From NCBI GenBank assembly GCA_902609915.1, contig CACLTO010000005.1:1-45387 (forward strand): a DNA stretch of 45,387 nucleotides, in the 5' to 3' direction. Source of the DNA: an uncultured Pelagibacteraceae bacterium. Lineage in GTDB: Bacteria; Pseudomonadota; Alphaproteobacteria; Pelagibacterales; Pelagibacteraceae. The stretch's first letter is position 1. Every line of letters begins with the position of its first letter. The translations under genes were made by a program, and so were the position numbers. Positions 7,414 through 17,071 of this stretch are shown here, one piece after another. Under the pieces are notes generated by a model that did no database searches, was not told where the DNA came from, and was given only the letters and a program-made list of their open reading frames with translations.

Positions 7414-7887
7414 ATGTTAAAAAAAATACAAATAGCATTAAATTTTTTAGTTTTATTTTTTATATTAATTTCAATTTCAAAAGCTGAAATACTTAAGCCG
7501 AATAGTAATATTAAACCTTCTGAAGTTGTTAAAATACAGTTGCTTGGTTTACAAAAAAATAATGATGTATTTGAGGATAGTGGAATAGAACAGACCTGGA
7601 ATTTTGCTCATCCAAATAATAAAAAAGCAACAGGTCCTCTAGATAGATTTAAAACAATGATAAAAAGTAACAATTATCAAATGATGATAAATCATATAAG
7701 TCATACAATCACCCAAATAAGAGGTGGCGACAATTGGGTACAATTTGAAGTTATCATATTAGACAAAAATAAAATTTATCATAAATTTAATTGGCAGGTT
7801 GAAAAATATAAAGAGGACGGGCCTTTAAAGGACTGCTGGTTAACTACCATGGTGTCAAGTCCCGTGTCCCTAGGAAGTTCAATCTAA
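7414..7887 (+). CDS. Secreted DUF4864 protein
   Basis: 157 aa. Residues 1-24 form a clear signal peptide (Lys-Lys start, hydrophobic run, S-K-A-E cleavage region). The mature part contains the KATGPLDRFKTMI and WQVEKY blocks and the DCWLTTMVSSP ending of DUF4864. The protein is predicted periplasmic with unknown function. It is the last gene of the plus-strand run; 56 bases separate it from the dimethylglycine dehydrogenase gene. Confidence 0.78.
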   Translation: MLKKIQIALNFLVLFFILISISKAEILKPNSNIKPSEVVKIQLLGLQKNNDVFEDSGIEQTWNFAHPNNKKATGPLDRFKTMIKSNNYQMMINHISHTITQIRGGDNWVQFEVIILDKNKIYHKFNWQVEKYKEDGPLKDCWLTTMVSSPVSLGSSI

Positions 7888-7943
7888 AAACTATTGATAC
7901 AATTTTGTTTCGAAATGAATAAAAATTTAGTAGGAATCAAATA

Positions 7944-10376
7944 ATGAAAACTAAAACTAAAGTAGTAATAGTCGGTGGTGGAGTTGTTGGAGTAAGTGCC
8001 CTTTATCATTTAGCTAAGAAAGGGTGGTCTGATGTTGTTTTAGTTGAGAGAAAAGAACTAACATCTGGTTCAACTTGGCACGCTGCAGGGTTATTACCAC
8101 TCTTTAATATGAGCTATTCAGTTGGTCAACTTCATAAATATGCTGTGAGTCTTTACAAAAAATTAGAAGAAGAGACAGGAAAAAATGTGGGTTTTAGCGT
8201 TGTTTCAAATATTCGTTTAGCAAGCACTAAAGATAGAATGGATGAATACCATCAATATGCTGGGGTAGCAAAAACGATAGGGGTTGACGTAAAATTTTTA
8301 ACGCCACAACAAGTAAAAGAAATTTGGCCCCTATGTCATACTGATGATTTAGTTGGTGCTATTCAACATCCAGAAGATGGATATATTCAACCTGCTGACT
8401 TAACACAAGCATTAGCAACTGGAGCAAGAAACAAGGGAGCTGAAATTTATAGAAACACTGCTGTTCTATCAATGAAACAAACTAAAGATGGATGGATTGT
8501 TGAAACAGACAAAGGCTCAATTGAATGCGAACATGTTATTTCATGTTCAGGTAACTTTGCAAGACAAACTGGTGAAATGGTTGGATTAGATATTCCAGTT
8601 ATACCTGTAGAACATCAATACATTGTTACAGAACCACATCCTGAAATACAAAAAAGAAAAAAAGAAGGTCTTCCAGAGATGGGAGTCTTAAGAGATAGTG
8701 ATAGCAGATGGTATATGAGAGAAGAAGCTGGCGGATTAATATTAGGTCCATATGAAGATGGTGCACCCGCTTGTTATCTTGAGGGACCATCAAAAAATTC
8801 TGAGTATGAATTATTTCAAGAAGATTTAGATAGACTTGCACCTCATATTGAGGGCGCAATACATAGAGTGCCTGCTTTTGGTGAGGTAGGAGTTAAAAAG
8901 GTTTATAATGGAGCAATTTGTTATACTCCTGATGGAAACCCAATAGTTGGGCCTGCATGGGGTTTAAAAAATTTTTGGATAAATGAGGGACATAGTTTTG
9001 GTATAACTGCTGCTGGTGGCGCAGGATGGCAGCTAGCAGAATGGATAGTAGATGGAGAACCAACGATTGACATGCTTGGGGTTGAACCAAGACGTTATGG
9101 AAATTATGCAACTAAATCTTATCTAAAAGTAAAAAATGAAGAAGCTTACAGTCATGTCTTTATAACTCATTATCCAGATGAGGAAAGACCTGCAGCAAGA
9201 CCTCTAAAAACATCACCATGTTATGAAAGAATGAAAAATTTAGGAGCAGTATTTGGACAAAAATTTGGTTGGGAAAGACCAAACTTTTTTGCAACTGATG
9301 GCATGGAGCAGAAAGACGACTGGTCTTTTAGAAGATCCAAATGGTTCGATGCGATTAAAAAAGAGTGTAAAAATGTAAGAGAAAATGTTGGTCTTTTAGA
9401 TATGACTGCTTTTGCAAAGTGTAGAATAAAAGGTCCAAAAGCAGAAGAATTTTTAGATTATTTAGTTGCAAACAAGCTTCCAAAAAAAATTGGTAGAATA
9501 AATTTGTGTCATGCTCTTAACACTAAAGGAGGAGTCCATTCGGAATTTACTATCATGAAGGAAGCTGAAAATAGATATTATCTTGTTTCAGCAGGTGCAA
9601 ACTTAAGATTAGACCACGACTGGATACAAAAATGGATGCCCAATGACGGCTCAGTAATATTTGAGGATTTAACAAACAGTAAAGGTGTTCTTGTTGTAGC
9701 AGGTCCAAAGGCACGAGAATTAATGAAAAAAGTTTCTACAGATGATTTTTCAGGTGAAAATTTTAAGTGGTTAACTGCAAAAAACATCAATGTTGGGTAT
9801 GCACCTGTTAACGCTATGAGAGTAAACTTTGTTGGTGAATTAGGTTGGGAATTGCATCATCCAATTGAATATCAAAACCACATATTTGATAAATTAATGG
9901 AAGCGGGAAAAGATTTGGGAATAAAACCATTTGGAATAAGAGCAATGAACAGTTTAAGGCTTGAAAAATCCTATAAATTAGTAGGCACAGAATTATCTAT
10001 TGAATATTCTCCCTACGAATCAGGTTTGGATAGATTTATTCATCCTAACAAAGGTAATTTCATAGGGCTTGAGGCATTAAATAAATGGAGAGAAAAAGGA
10101 TTTGATAATAAATTAGTCACTTTAGAAGTCCATAACACAACTGACTCAGATGTTTTGGGAAACAACCCTATCTATAAAGACGATAAAGTTGTAGGAAGAG
10201 CTACAAGTGGTGAATATGGATTTAGGTTAGATAAATCAATAGCATTAGCAATGGTAAAACCTGATCTTGCTAATGTTGGTGAAAAACTTAAGGTTGATAT
10301 ATTAGGAAAAATGTATGAGGCTACAATTTTAGAAGAAGGCCCATACGATGCTGAAAATAAATTATTGAGAGCTTAA
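7944..10376 (+). CDS. dmgdh: Dimethylglycine/sarcosine dehydrogenase, FAD + THF (GcvT) domains
   Basis: 810 aa, close to DMGDH/SarDH length. The N-terminal FAD oxidoreductase half has the Rossmann IVGGGVVG (9-16) and GSTWHAAG (42-49), where the histidine is the covalent FAD site in this family. The C-terminal half (from about residue 440) is a GcvT-type folate domain (SGEYGFRLD near the end) that captures formaldehyde as methylene-THF. It oxidatively demethylates dimethylglycine and/or sarcosine, the steps after betaine demethylation. The stop shares an A with the etfB start (TAATG), directly linking it to its electron acceptor. Dimethylglycine versus sarcosine specificity is not decidable. 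Confidence 0.88.
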   Translation: MKTKTKVVIVGGGVVGVSALYHLAKKGWSDVVLVERKELTSGSTWHAAGLLPLFNMSYSVGQLHKYAVSLYKKLEEETGKNVGFSVVSNIRLASTKDRMDEYHQYAGVAKTIGVDVKFLTPQQVKEIWPLCHTDDLVGAIQHPEDGYIQPADLTQALATGARNKGAEIYRNTAVLSMKQTKDGWIVETDKGSIECEHVISCSGNFARQTGEMVGLDIPVIPVEHQYIVTEPHPEIQKRKKEGLPEMGVLRDSDSRWYMREEAGGLILGPYEDGAPACYLEGPSKNSEYELFQEDLDRLAPHIEGAIHRVPAFGEVGVKKVYNGAICYTPDGNPIVGPAWGLKNFWINEGHSFGITAAGGAGWQLAEWIVDGEPTIDMLGVEPRRYGNYATKSYLKVKNEEAYSHVFITHYPDEERPAARPLKTSPCYERMKNLGAVFGQKFGWERPNFFATDGMEQKDDWSFRRSKWFDAIKKECKNVRENVGLLDMTAFAKCRIKGPKAEEFLDYLVANKLPKKIGRINLCHALNTKGGVHSEFTIMKEAENRYYLVSAGANLRLDHDWIQKWMPNDGSVIFEDLTNSKGVLVVAGPKARELMKKVSTDDFSGENFKWLTAKNINVGYAPVNAMRVNFVGELGWELHHPIEYQNHIFDKLMEAGKDLGIKPFGIRAMNSLRLEKSYKLVGTELSIEYSPYESGLDRFIHPNKGNFIGLEALNKWREKGFDNKLVTLEVHNTTDSDVLGNNPIYKDDKVVGRATSGEYGFRLDKSIALAMVKPDLANVGEKLKVDILGKMYEATILEEGPYDAENKLLRA

Positions 10377-11125
10377 TGAAAATTTTAGTCGCAGTAAAAA
10401 GAGTTATTGATTATAACGTTCAAATTAGAGTTAAGGAGGATAAGACAGGGGTAGTTACAGATAATGTTAAAATGTCTACCAACCCTCCTGATGATAATGC
10501 TATTGAAGAAGCAGTAAAAATTAAAGAGGCTGGAAAAGCAACAGAGGTTATAGCAGTAAGTGTTGGCGAAGAAAAAGCTCAAGAAACAGTTCGCAAAGCT
10601 TTAGCAGTTGGTGCAGACAAAGGTATCCTTGTAAAAACTGATGGAATTGTAGAACCTTTAGCAGTTTCGAAATTATTACAAAAAATTGTTGAAAAAGAAA
10701 AACCAGATTTGGTTTTCATGGGCAAACAAGCAATTGATGATGATTGCAATCAAACTGGTCAAATGTTAAGCGCATTACTTAATTGGCCACAAGCTACTTT
10801 TGCATCTAAGATTGAAATAAAAGATAAAAAATTAGAAGTAACAAGAGAAATTGATGAAGGACTAGAAACAATTGAAATTAGTATCCCAGCAATAGTTACA
10901 TGCGATTTAAGATTAAATGAACCAAGATATGCCTCCTTACCAAATATTATGAAAGCAAAGAAAAAACCAATTGAACAAATAAATGCGTCAGATTTGGGAG
11001 TAGATACTTCACCAAGAATCGAGCATATTAAAGTTGAAGAGCCACCAAAAAGAAAAGCTGGAATAAAAGTTTCTAGTGTAGCTGAATTGGTTCAAAAATT
11101 AAAAAATGAGGCAAAAGTTATTTAA
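10376..11125 (+). CDS. etfB: Electron transfer flavoprotein beta subunit
   Basis: 249 aa with the EtfB features VKRVIDYN at the start, a [11 protein letters not shown] loop, the [24 protein letters not shown]-contact segment and the [19 protein letters not shown] recognition loop near residue 190, through which ETF docks to dehydrogenases. It partners EtfA as soluble electron carrier from the adjacent dehydrogenase to the quinone oxidoreductase. It shares one base with genes on both sides (TAATG). Confidence 0.96.
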   Translation: MKILVAVKRVIDYNVQIRVKEDKTGVVTDNVKMSTNPPDDNAIEEAVKIKEAGKATEVIAVSVGEEKAQETVRKALAVGADKGILVKTDGIVEPLAVSKLLQKIVEKEKPDLVFMGKQAIDDDCNQTGQMLSALLNWPQATFASKIEIKDKKLEVTREIDEGLETIEISIPAIVTCDLRLNEPRYASLPNIMKAKKKPIEQINASDLGVDTSPRIEHIKVEEPPKRKAGIKVSSVAELVQKLKNEAKVI

Positions 11126-12078
11126 TGTCAGTTTTATTAATAGCAGAGCATAACAACCAAGATTTAAAACCATTTACTCTTAATGCAGTTACAGCAGCTG
11201 CGCAAATGGGAGAGGATCTACATTCAATAATAATTGGTCAAAAATGTGGAGAGGCTGCAAAAAAATTATCAGAATTACCATTAGTCAAAAAAGTTATTCA
11301 AGTAGAAGCAGCTCATTATGAAAATTTTGTTGCAGAAAATTTTGCTCCTGTAATAATTAAATTAGCAGAGAACTATTCACATATTGTTTGTTCAGCAAAC
11401 ACTTTTGGTAAAAACTTAATGCCAAGAATTGCTGCTTGTTTAGATACGTCTCAAGTTAGTGATATTATTAAAGTAATATCTCCAGATACGTTTCTAAGAC
11501 CTATATATGCTGGAAATGCATTTGCGACCGTTAAAAGTAAAGATACAAAAAAATGTGTAACTATAAGACCCACCTCTTTTGATCCCTGCGAAAGTTCTGG
11601 TGGATCGGCATCTATAGAAAAAATTGAACCAGGTGAAGAATTTAATAACACAAAATTTGTCAAAAGAGAGGAAATTAAGTCCGACAGACCAGAATTAGGA
11701 ACTGCTAGAGTAGTAGTATCTGGAGGAAGAGGTATGCAAAGCGGAGATAATTTTAAGTTAATTACGTCGTTAGCTGACAAATTGAATGCAGCTATTGGCG
11801 CTTCAAGAGCAGCAGTTGATGCTGGTTACATTGGCAACGACCACCAAGTAGGTCAAACAGGAAAAGTTGTAGTACCAGATTTATATATAGCTGTAGGAAT
11901 ATCAGGAGCTATTCAACATTTGGCTGGAATGAAGGAAAGCAAGGTAATTGTCGCAATCAATAAAGATGGTGAAGCACCAATATTTAGTGTGGCTGATTAT
12001 GGATTAGAGGCTGACCTTTTTGAGGCAGTTCCACAATTCTTAGATGAATTGAACAAATTAAACACTATACAAAAATAA
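11125..12078 (+). CDS. etfA: Electron transfer flavoprotein alpha subunit
   Basis: 317 aa. The C-terminal FAD domain shows VSGGRGMQSGDNFKL (around residue 198), GASRAAVDAGY and VGQTGKVVVPDLYIAVG, the hallmarks of EtfA, and ISGAIQHLAGM. It binds the ETF FAD and forms the dimer with EtfB. Coupled to etfB by TAATG and followed after 21 bases by the ETF-quinone oxidoreductase gene. Confidence 0.96.
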   Translation: MSVLLIAEHNNQDLKPFTLNAVTAAAQMGEDLHSIIIGQKCGEAAKKLSELPLVKKVIQVEAAHYENFVAENFAPVIIKLAENYSHIVCSANTFGKNLMPRIAACLDTSQVSDIIKVISPDTFLRPIYAGNAFATVKSKDTKKCVTIRPTSFDPCESSGGSASIEKIEPGEEFNNTKFVKREEIKSDRPELGTARVVVSGGRGMQSGDNFKLITSLADKLNAAIGASRAAVDAGYIGNDHQVGQTGKVVVPDLYIAVGISGAIQHLAGMKESKVIVAINKDGEAPIFSVADYGLEADLFEAVPQFLDELNKLNTIQK

Positions 12079-12099
12079 TTTAATCTGTAAGAAATTGGT

Positions 12100-13719
12100 A
12101 TGTCCAGAGAGTCAATGGAATATGATGTAGTTATAGTTGGTGGTGGTCCATCAGGTTTGTCTACTGCAATTAAATTAAAACAATTAAATGCTAATCTAAA
12201 TATTTGTATTTTAGAGAAAGCATCTGAAATTGGAGCTCATATTTTAAGTGGTAATGTTTTTGAAACAAAAGCACTTGATGAATTAATTCCTAACTGGAAA
12301 GATTTAGATACGCCTATTAAAACTAAAGTTTCAAAAGAAAAATTTTTATTTTTAGGAAAGTCAAAATCCTTAAGTTGGCCGACATGGTTACTTCCATCAG
12401 TTCAAAAAAATCATAATAATTATATTATTAGTCTTGCAAATTTATGTAGATGGCTTGCAGAACAAGCTGAGAGTCTTGGGGTTGAAATTTTCCCAGGATT
12501 TCCCGCAAGTGAAATTTTATATAATGATGACGGCTCTGTTAAAGGAGTAGCTACCCAAGATATGGGTATTGATAAACAAGGTAATAAAAAAGATAGTTTT
12601 GAGCCAGGTATTGAGCTTAAAGGTAAAGTCACAGTTTTTGCTGAGGGGTGTAGAGGCCATTTAGGTAAACAATTGATCCAAAAATTTAATCTTAATGAAG
12701 GAAAAGATCCTCAACAATATGGTATTGGCTTTAAGGAAATTTGGGAAATTGATGAGAAAAATCATGAGGAAGGATTAGTGATGCATACTGCTGGCTGGCC
12801 CTTAGATAATAATACATACGGTGGAAGCTTTATTTACCATGCTGAGAATAAACAATTATTTTTAGGTTATGTAATTGGTTTAGACTATCAAAATCCACAT
12901 CTATCCCCTTTTGATGAGTTTCAAAGATTCAAAACACATCCATCAATTAAAAAAATTATTGAGGGTGGAAAAAGAATCTCTTACGGTGCAAGAGCATTAA
13001 TTGAAGGTGGTATACAAAGTTTACCTAAAATGTATATGCCAGGTGCATTACTTATAGGTTGTGATGCTGGAACTCTTAACATGCCAAAAATAAAAGGCTC
13101 TCATACAGCAATGAAAAGTGGAATAATAGCTGCTGAAGTAATTAACGAGCATATTGAAGAAAAAAAGGATTTATCAATTTATGAAGAGAGGTTTAAAAAA
13201 AGTTGGTTATTTAAAGAATTGCATGAAGCAAGAAACGTGAAGCCAAGTTTTAGTTGGGGTTTAATACTGGGTATAATTTTCACTGGAATTGACCAAATTT
13301 TATTTAGAGGCAAGCTTCCATTTACTTTAAAACATAAGCACGCTGATCATGAGACTTTGAAACCAGCTAATGAAATGCCAAAAATTAATTACCCAAAACC
13401 TGATAACATTATTACATTTGATAAAACGACATCTGTTTATTTGACTGGTACTAATCATGAAGATAATCAGCCAGTGCATCTTCAGCTTAAAGACCAAGAT
13501 TTACCAATAAAATATACTCTTGAAAAATATGATGAACCTGCACAAAGGTATTGTCCAGCAGGAGTTTATGAAGTTCAAAAAGAAAGTAATGTAAATAAAT
13601 TTGTTATAAATGCACAAAATTGTATTCATTGTAAAACTTGCGATATCAAAGAACCCTCACAAAATATAGTTTGGGTTACCCCTGAAGGTGGCGGAGGTCC
13701 AAAATATGGGAATATGTGA
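12100..13719 (+). CDS. etfD: Electron transfer flavoprotein-ubiquinone oxidoreductase
   Basis: 539 aa. The N-terminal FAD Rossmann motif VIVGGGPSGL starts near residue 11. The C-terminal [4Fe-4S] domain has Cys485, Cys508, Cys511 and Cys514 followed by the family ending WVTPEGGGGPKY. It moves electrons from ETF to ubiquinone at the inner membrane. The chosen ATG at 12100 gives MSRESMEYDV; ATG 12115 would leave only three residues before the FAD strand and is a possible alternative. It completes a dehydrogenase-ETF-quinone chain in one operon. Confidence 0.95.
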   Translation: MSRESMEYDVVIVGGGPSGLSTAIKLKQLNANLNICILEKASEIGAHILSGNVFETKALDELIPNWKDLDTPIKTKVSKEKFLFLGKSKSLSWPTWLLPSVQKNHNNYIISLANLCRWLAEQAESLGVEIFPGFPASEILYNDDGSVKGVATQDMGIDKQGNKKDSFEPGIELKGKVTVFAEGCRGHLGKQLIQKFNLNEGKDPQQYGIGFKEIWEIDEKNHEEGLVMHTAGWPLDNNTYGGSFIYHAENKQLFLGYVIGLDYQNPHLSPFDEFQRFKTHPSIKKIIEGGKRISYGARALIEGGIQSLPKMYMPGALLIGCDAGTLNMPKIKGSHTAMKSGIIAAEVINEHIEEKKDLSIYEERFKKSWLFKELHEARNVKPSFSWGLILGIIFTGIDQILFRGKLPFTLKHKHADHETLKPANEMPKINYPKPDNIITFDKTTSVYLTGTNHEDNQPVHLQLKDQDLPIKYTLEKYDEPAQRYCPAGVYEVQKESNVNKFVINAQNCIHCKTCDIKEPSQNIVWVTPEGGGGPKYGNM

Positions 13720-13887
13720 TTAATTTTTTAAAAATTTTGTAAGAATAAAAATTGTTCCAATAACACCAATCCAAATTATAAGATTTTTTAAAAAAACTTT
13801 TTTATTCCTATTTGTGTAATAAAAACCTGGAAAGACCAATGCAATCACTAGCAAAAGATAAATAGTCGTCAAAATGTTATCACTCAT
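13720..13887 (-). CDS. Small two-helix membrane protein (55 aa)
   Basis: An ORF read by eye: ATG at 13887, stop at 13720-13722, immediately next to the etfD stop (13717-13719). It encodes two hydrophobic stretches (residues 6-22 and about 36-51) separated by a basic YYTNRNKK loop. Such a layout is common for short SAR11 membrane proteins. It follows the DUF2237 gene on the same strand after 13 bases. No function is recognised. Confidence 0.7.
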   Translation of the reverse strand: MSDNILTTIYLLLVIALVFPGFYYTNRNKKVFLKNLIIWIGVIGTIFILTKFLKN

Positions 13888-13900
13888 AATTAAATTTGTC

Positions 13901-14278
13901 TTAAGAAAGATCTATTGCAAATTTTTTGAGAGTTTCAATTGGTAAAACTTTTAATGTATTTTGATGGGTTCTCTTTAAAAAAATAGGACAACCTTTTCCT
14001 GCATCAACTGCCCTAGCATACCAAGTTGCACAAACACACCATCCATCTCCATCCTTCAAACCTGGAAATCCAAATTCGGGATGAGGTGTAATTAAATCAT
14101 TTCCTGCATCTTTACACCATTCAAGAAATTCTGTTGTAACTTTTGCACAGACTGTATGTAATCCATGATCATTTTCATCAGTATTACAACAACCATCTCT
14201 GTACCATCCGGTCAAAGGGTTATTTGAGCACAATTCTAAATTTTCACCTAGAACATTTTTTTGTAATTTATTTTCCAT
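13901..14278 (-). CDS. DUF2237 family protein
   Basis: About 125 aa from ATG 14278 (MENKLQKN); an earlier ATG at 14311 would overlap the upstream gene by 44 bases, whereas 14278 gives an 11-base overlap. The whole protein follows DUF2237: NVLGENLELC, PLTGWYRDGCCNT, GLHTVCA, FPGLKDGDGWCVCA and a late THQN. The many conserved cysteines suggest metal or redox chemistry, but the family has no known role. It lies in a minus-strand run with a 2OG oxygenase and hisI. Confidence 0.85.
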   Translation of the reverse strand: MENKLQKNVLGENLELCSNNPLTGWYRDGCCNTDENDHGLHTVCAKVTTEFLEWCKDAGNDLITPHPEFGFPGLKDGDGWCVCATWYARAVDAGKGCPIFLKRTHQNTLKVLPIETLKKFAIDLS

Positions 14279-14906
14279 ACACGTTGTATATTTCTTCATC
14301 GATGGAGGCATTAAAAGAGATAGAACGTCTTTCTTCCTCAGTATCCTTAAATGGAAAAACGGTATGCATTAAATAATTAGGGAACAAATAAAAATCACCG
14401 ACTTCCGGCGTAATATTTAATGTAGATGGACAAGTAAACATTCTAGCTCCATGTATTAACTGTAAACTTCCGCCTCTATATTTTTTAGATTTTTTTTGTT
14501 GAGTACTTTCTCCTAAAGATTTAGGAACTTTTAGAAATCCAGCACCAGAAATATGACCTCCATGCCAGTGAGTAGGATTATACTCATTTTTAAATTGTCT
14601 CACTACCCAAGTTTTTAATAAATTAAATTTTGTTATTTTTTTTCCCTCATTCAATTCAGTGTAAATTTTAGATGAATTTCCTAAAAATTCTAACCAACCA
14701 GATGATTTGACAAATTCTAATTCTAATAAAAATTCCTGTGTCACATCACCTACTAATGCTTCACCATAGTCTAACTTTTTCAATTTTGTTTTATCATCTA
14801 CAGTTTTATCAATATATTCATTTAATTCTTTTAAAATTACATCAGGTATTTTTACTTTTAAAACTGCTGGACCCAATACTCTCAAATTTTGATATTTTAT
14901 TTCCAT
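14268..14906 (-). CDS. Putative 2-oxoglutarate/Fe(II) oxygenase
   Basis: 212 aa. H-W-H-G-G-H-I-S-G (near 114-122) followed much later by GDFYLFPNYLMHTVFPF and EERRSISFN resembles the PF13759/TIGR02466 2OG-Fe(II) oxygenase family: iron-ligand histidines, a distal histidine, and an arginine to bind 2-oxoglutarate. It is likely a soluble hydroxylase or demethylase of unknown substrate. The start is two bases from the hisI stop, and the 3' end overlaps the DUF2237 gene. Confidence 0.72.
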   Translation of the reverse strand: MEIKYQNLRVLGPAVLKVKIPDVILKELNEYIDKTVDDKTKLKKLDYGEALVGDVTQEFLLELEFVKSSGWLEFLGNSSKIYTELNEGKKITKFNLLKTWVVRQFKNEYNPTHWHGGHISGAGFLKVPKSLGESTQQKKSKKYRGGSLQLIHGARMFTCPSTLNITPEVGDFYLFPNYLMHTVFPFKDTEEERRSISFNASIDEEIYNVYGK

Positions 14907-14908
14907 TG

Positions 14909-15376
14909 TTAAATTTTTGTCGGGTTAGGTTGTCCTTTGTAAATTTTTTCTGGATCAAATTTTTTATCTTTTTCTAAAAATTTCATTTCAATTTTTCTAC
15001 CATCATCAATTTGGCCTAAAGGAATAGATCTATAAAAACAAGATCGATAACCGACGTGGCAACTAGCACCATCCCCAATATCAACTGTTAACCAAACTGA
15101 ATCTTGATCGTCATCAATTCTGATTTCAATTACTTTTTGCACAAAGCCGCTAGTTTCACCTTTGTGCCAAATTGCTTTTCTTGACCTACTAAAATAATGA
15201 GCTTCTTTAGTTTCAATTGTTTTTTTAAATGCTTCTACATTCATAAATCCATGCATCAGTATATCTTTAGTTTTATGACACATGGTTATTACAGGGATTA
15301 AACCATCGTTATCAAATTTAGGTGAAAGGAGATTTCCCTCTTCAATTTCAGCTACATTTTCTCTTTTTTTGAACAT
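14909..15376 (-). CDS. hisI: Phosphoribosyl-AMP cyclohydrolase
   Basis: 155 aa. Catalytic hallmarks are FSRSRKAIWHKGETSG (62-77), the metal-binding acidic IDDDQDS run (87-93) and A-S-C-H-V-G-Y-R-S-C-F-Y-R with Cys106 and Cys113. It carries out the third step of histidine synthesis. There is no fused HisE and no other his genes nearby, so it has split from the usual operon. It is first in its minus-strand run, divergent from folE with 77 bases between starts. Confidence 0.95.
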   Translation of the reverse strand: MFKKRENVAEIEEGNLLSPKFDNDGLIPVITMCHKTKDILMHGFMNVEAFKKTIETKEAHYFSRSRKAIWHKGETSGFVQKVIEIRIDDDQDSVWLTVDIGDGASCHVGYRSCFYRSIPLGQIDDGRKIEMKFLEKDKKFDPEKIYKGQPNPTKI

Positions 15377-15453
15377 AATAAGTGATTATGTAGCACATAT
15401 AAGTATATTTTAAATATTTTAAAATAAGCAAATTATATGTATAAAACACGGCT

Positions 15454-16068
15454 ATGAAACTAGTAAAAGATACAAAACTTCAGCAAGAAATTGAAAAGGT
15501 TTCTGATAAAGATGCAGAGGAAGCTATCAAAAAAATTTTAACTTGGATGGGAGAAGATCCTAACAGAGAGGGACTTTTAGAAACTCCTAAAAGAGTTGTG
15601 AAGGCTTTCAAAGAGTATTTCAAAGGCTATATGGAAGATCCAAATCAAATTTTAGATAAAACTTTCGGAGATGTTGATGGTTATGATGACATGGTGGTAC
15701 AAAAAAATATTTCTGTTCAAAGTCATTGCGAACATCATATGGCGCCTATAATTGGAAAAGCTCATGTAGCCTATATTCCAAAAGAGAGGGTAGTTGGTTT
15801 GAGTAAATTAGCTAGAGTTGTGGAAGTTTTTTCTAAAAGATTACAAACTCAAGAAAGACTTACTATGCAAATTGCGAATACCTTAATGAAGTCTTTGGAT
15901 GCTAAGGGTGTGGCCGTTACTATTGATTCAACCCATCAGTGTATGACGATGAGAGGCATAAAAAAAGAACAAGCCACAACAGTAACAAATTATTATTTAG
16001 GTCAATTCAAAGAAGATCTAAGTTATCAAAACAGATATTTGAGATTTATAAGCATCACAAAAGATTAA
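15454..16068 (+). CDS. folE: GTP cyclohydrolase I
   Basis: 204 aa. S-H-C-E-H-H-M-A-P (90-98) and the later T-H-Q-C-M (160-164) supply the zinc cysteines Cys92 and Cys163 and the catalytic histidines of GCYH-I. It opens the pterin/folate pathway, which makes the tetrahydrofolate used by the neighbouring GcvT-domain enzymes. The gene is followed one base later by the acuI-like gene, and its own promoter lies in the 77-base divergent gap with hisI. Confidence 0.96.
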   Translation: MKLVKDTKLQQEIEKVSDKDAEEAIKKILTWMGEDPNREGLLETPKRVVKAFKEYFKGYMEDPNQILDKTFGDVDGYDDMVVQKNISVQSHCEHHMAPIIGKAHVAYIPKERVVGLSKLARVVEVFSKRLQTQERLTMQIANTLMKSLDAKGVAVTIDSTHQCMTMRGIKKEQATTVTNYYLGQFKEDLSYQNRYLRFISITKD

Positions 16069-16069
16069 A

Positions 16070-17071
16070 GTGTCTGATCATTTTAAAGCATTAATTTTAG
16101 ATCAAAAGGGTGAAGAGTACACAAGAGAAGTAAAAACAATAGATAAAAGCTTTTTAAAACATGGTGATGTAACAATTAAAGTTGATTACTCTGATCTTAA
16201 TTTCAAAGACGGGATGATTTTAAAAAATGGTGGAAGATTAGTAAAAGAATTTCCACATATTCCTGGAATAGATTTCTCCGGAAATGTTTTGGAAAGTGAA
16301 AACCCCAAATTTAAACAAGGTGATGAAGTAATATTAACAGGATTTAGAGTTGGTGAGGTTTTTTATGGTGGATACTCGCAAGTAGCAAAAGTAAATGGAG
16401 AATTTTTGGTAAAAAAACCAAAAAATTTAACCACTAAACAGGCAATGATACTTGGAACCGCTGGATTCACATCTTTAATGAGTGCATTTGCAATTAAAGC
16501 AAGAGAAGAAATTTTGTTAGGCGAAAAAGTTAACAATGTTTTGGTAACTGGTGCAACAGGTGGAGTAGGGAGTGTAGCGGTAATAGTATTGAATAAAATG
16601 GGTTACAACGTTACTGCTGTTACTGGAAAAGACTCTAAAGCAGATTATTTAAAATCATTAGGTGCTAGAACTGTTGTTAATCGTAGTGAATTTGACAAAG
16701 ATCCGAGACTTATTGATAAAGGTTTGTGGGATGGGGTTGTTGATACAGTTGGTGGAAAAATATTAGCTAATGCAATAGTTCAAACAAACTCAAATGGAAT
16801 TATTGCAGTTTGTGGAAACGCGAGTACCAACGAGCTTAATACTAATGTAATTCCTTTTATGCTGAGAGGAATTAAAATGTGGGGTATGGACTCGGCTAAT
16901 TGCAGTATCAAAAGAAGAGAGTTTATATGGGGTGAAGCTGCCAATTTAATTGATTTTAGTCTATTGGAAAAATCAATCCAGACAGTTAGTTTGGAGGAGT
17001 TAATTGATACTTATCCGAAGATTTTAAAAGGTGAAATTTCTGGAAGAGTTTTAGTTGACTTAAACAAATAA
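16070..17071 (+). CDS. acuI: Acryloyl-CoA reductase-like MDR oxidoreductase (AcuI/YhdH family)
   Basis: 333 aa of the medium-chain dehydrogenase family, YhdH/AcuI branch: YSDLNFKDGM (about 40-49), H-I-P-G-I-D, LGTAGFTSLMS, and the NADPH motif V-T-G-A-T-G-G-V-G (around 158-166). AcuI reduces acryloyl-CoA, a toxic product of DMSP breakdown. The start is a GTG one base after the folE stop; no nearby ATG fits. The stop shares a base with the LysR gene (TAATG). Family assignment is strong; substrate is inferred. Confidence 0.82.
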   Translation: MSDHFKALILDQKGEEYTREVKTIDKSFLKHGDVTIKVDYSDLNFKDGMILKNGGRLVKEFPHIPGIDFSGNVLESENPKFKQGDEVILTGFRVGEVFYGGYSQVAKVNGEFLVKKPKNLTTKQAMILGTAGFTSLMSAFAIKAREEILLGEKVNNVLVTGATGGVGSVAVIVLNKMGYNVTAVTGKDSKADYLKSLGARTVVNRSEFDKDPRLIDKGLWDGVVDTVGGKILANAIVQTNSNGIIAVCGNASTNELNTNVIPFMLRGIKMWGMDSANCSIKRREFIWGEAANLIDFSLLEKSIQTVSLEELIDTYPKILKGEISGRVLVDLNK

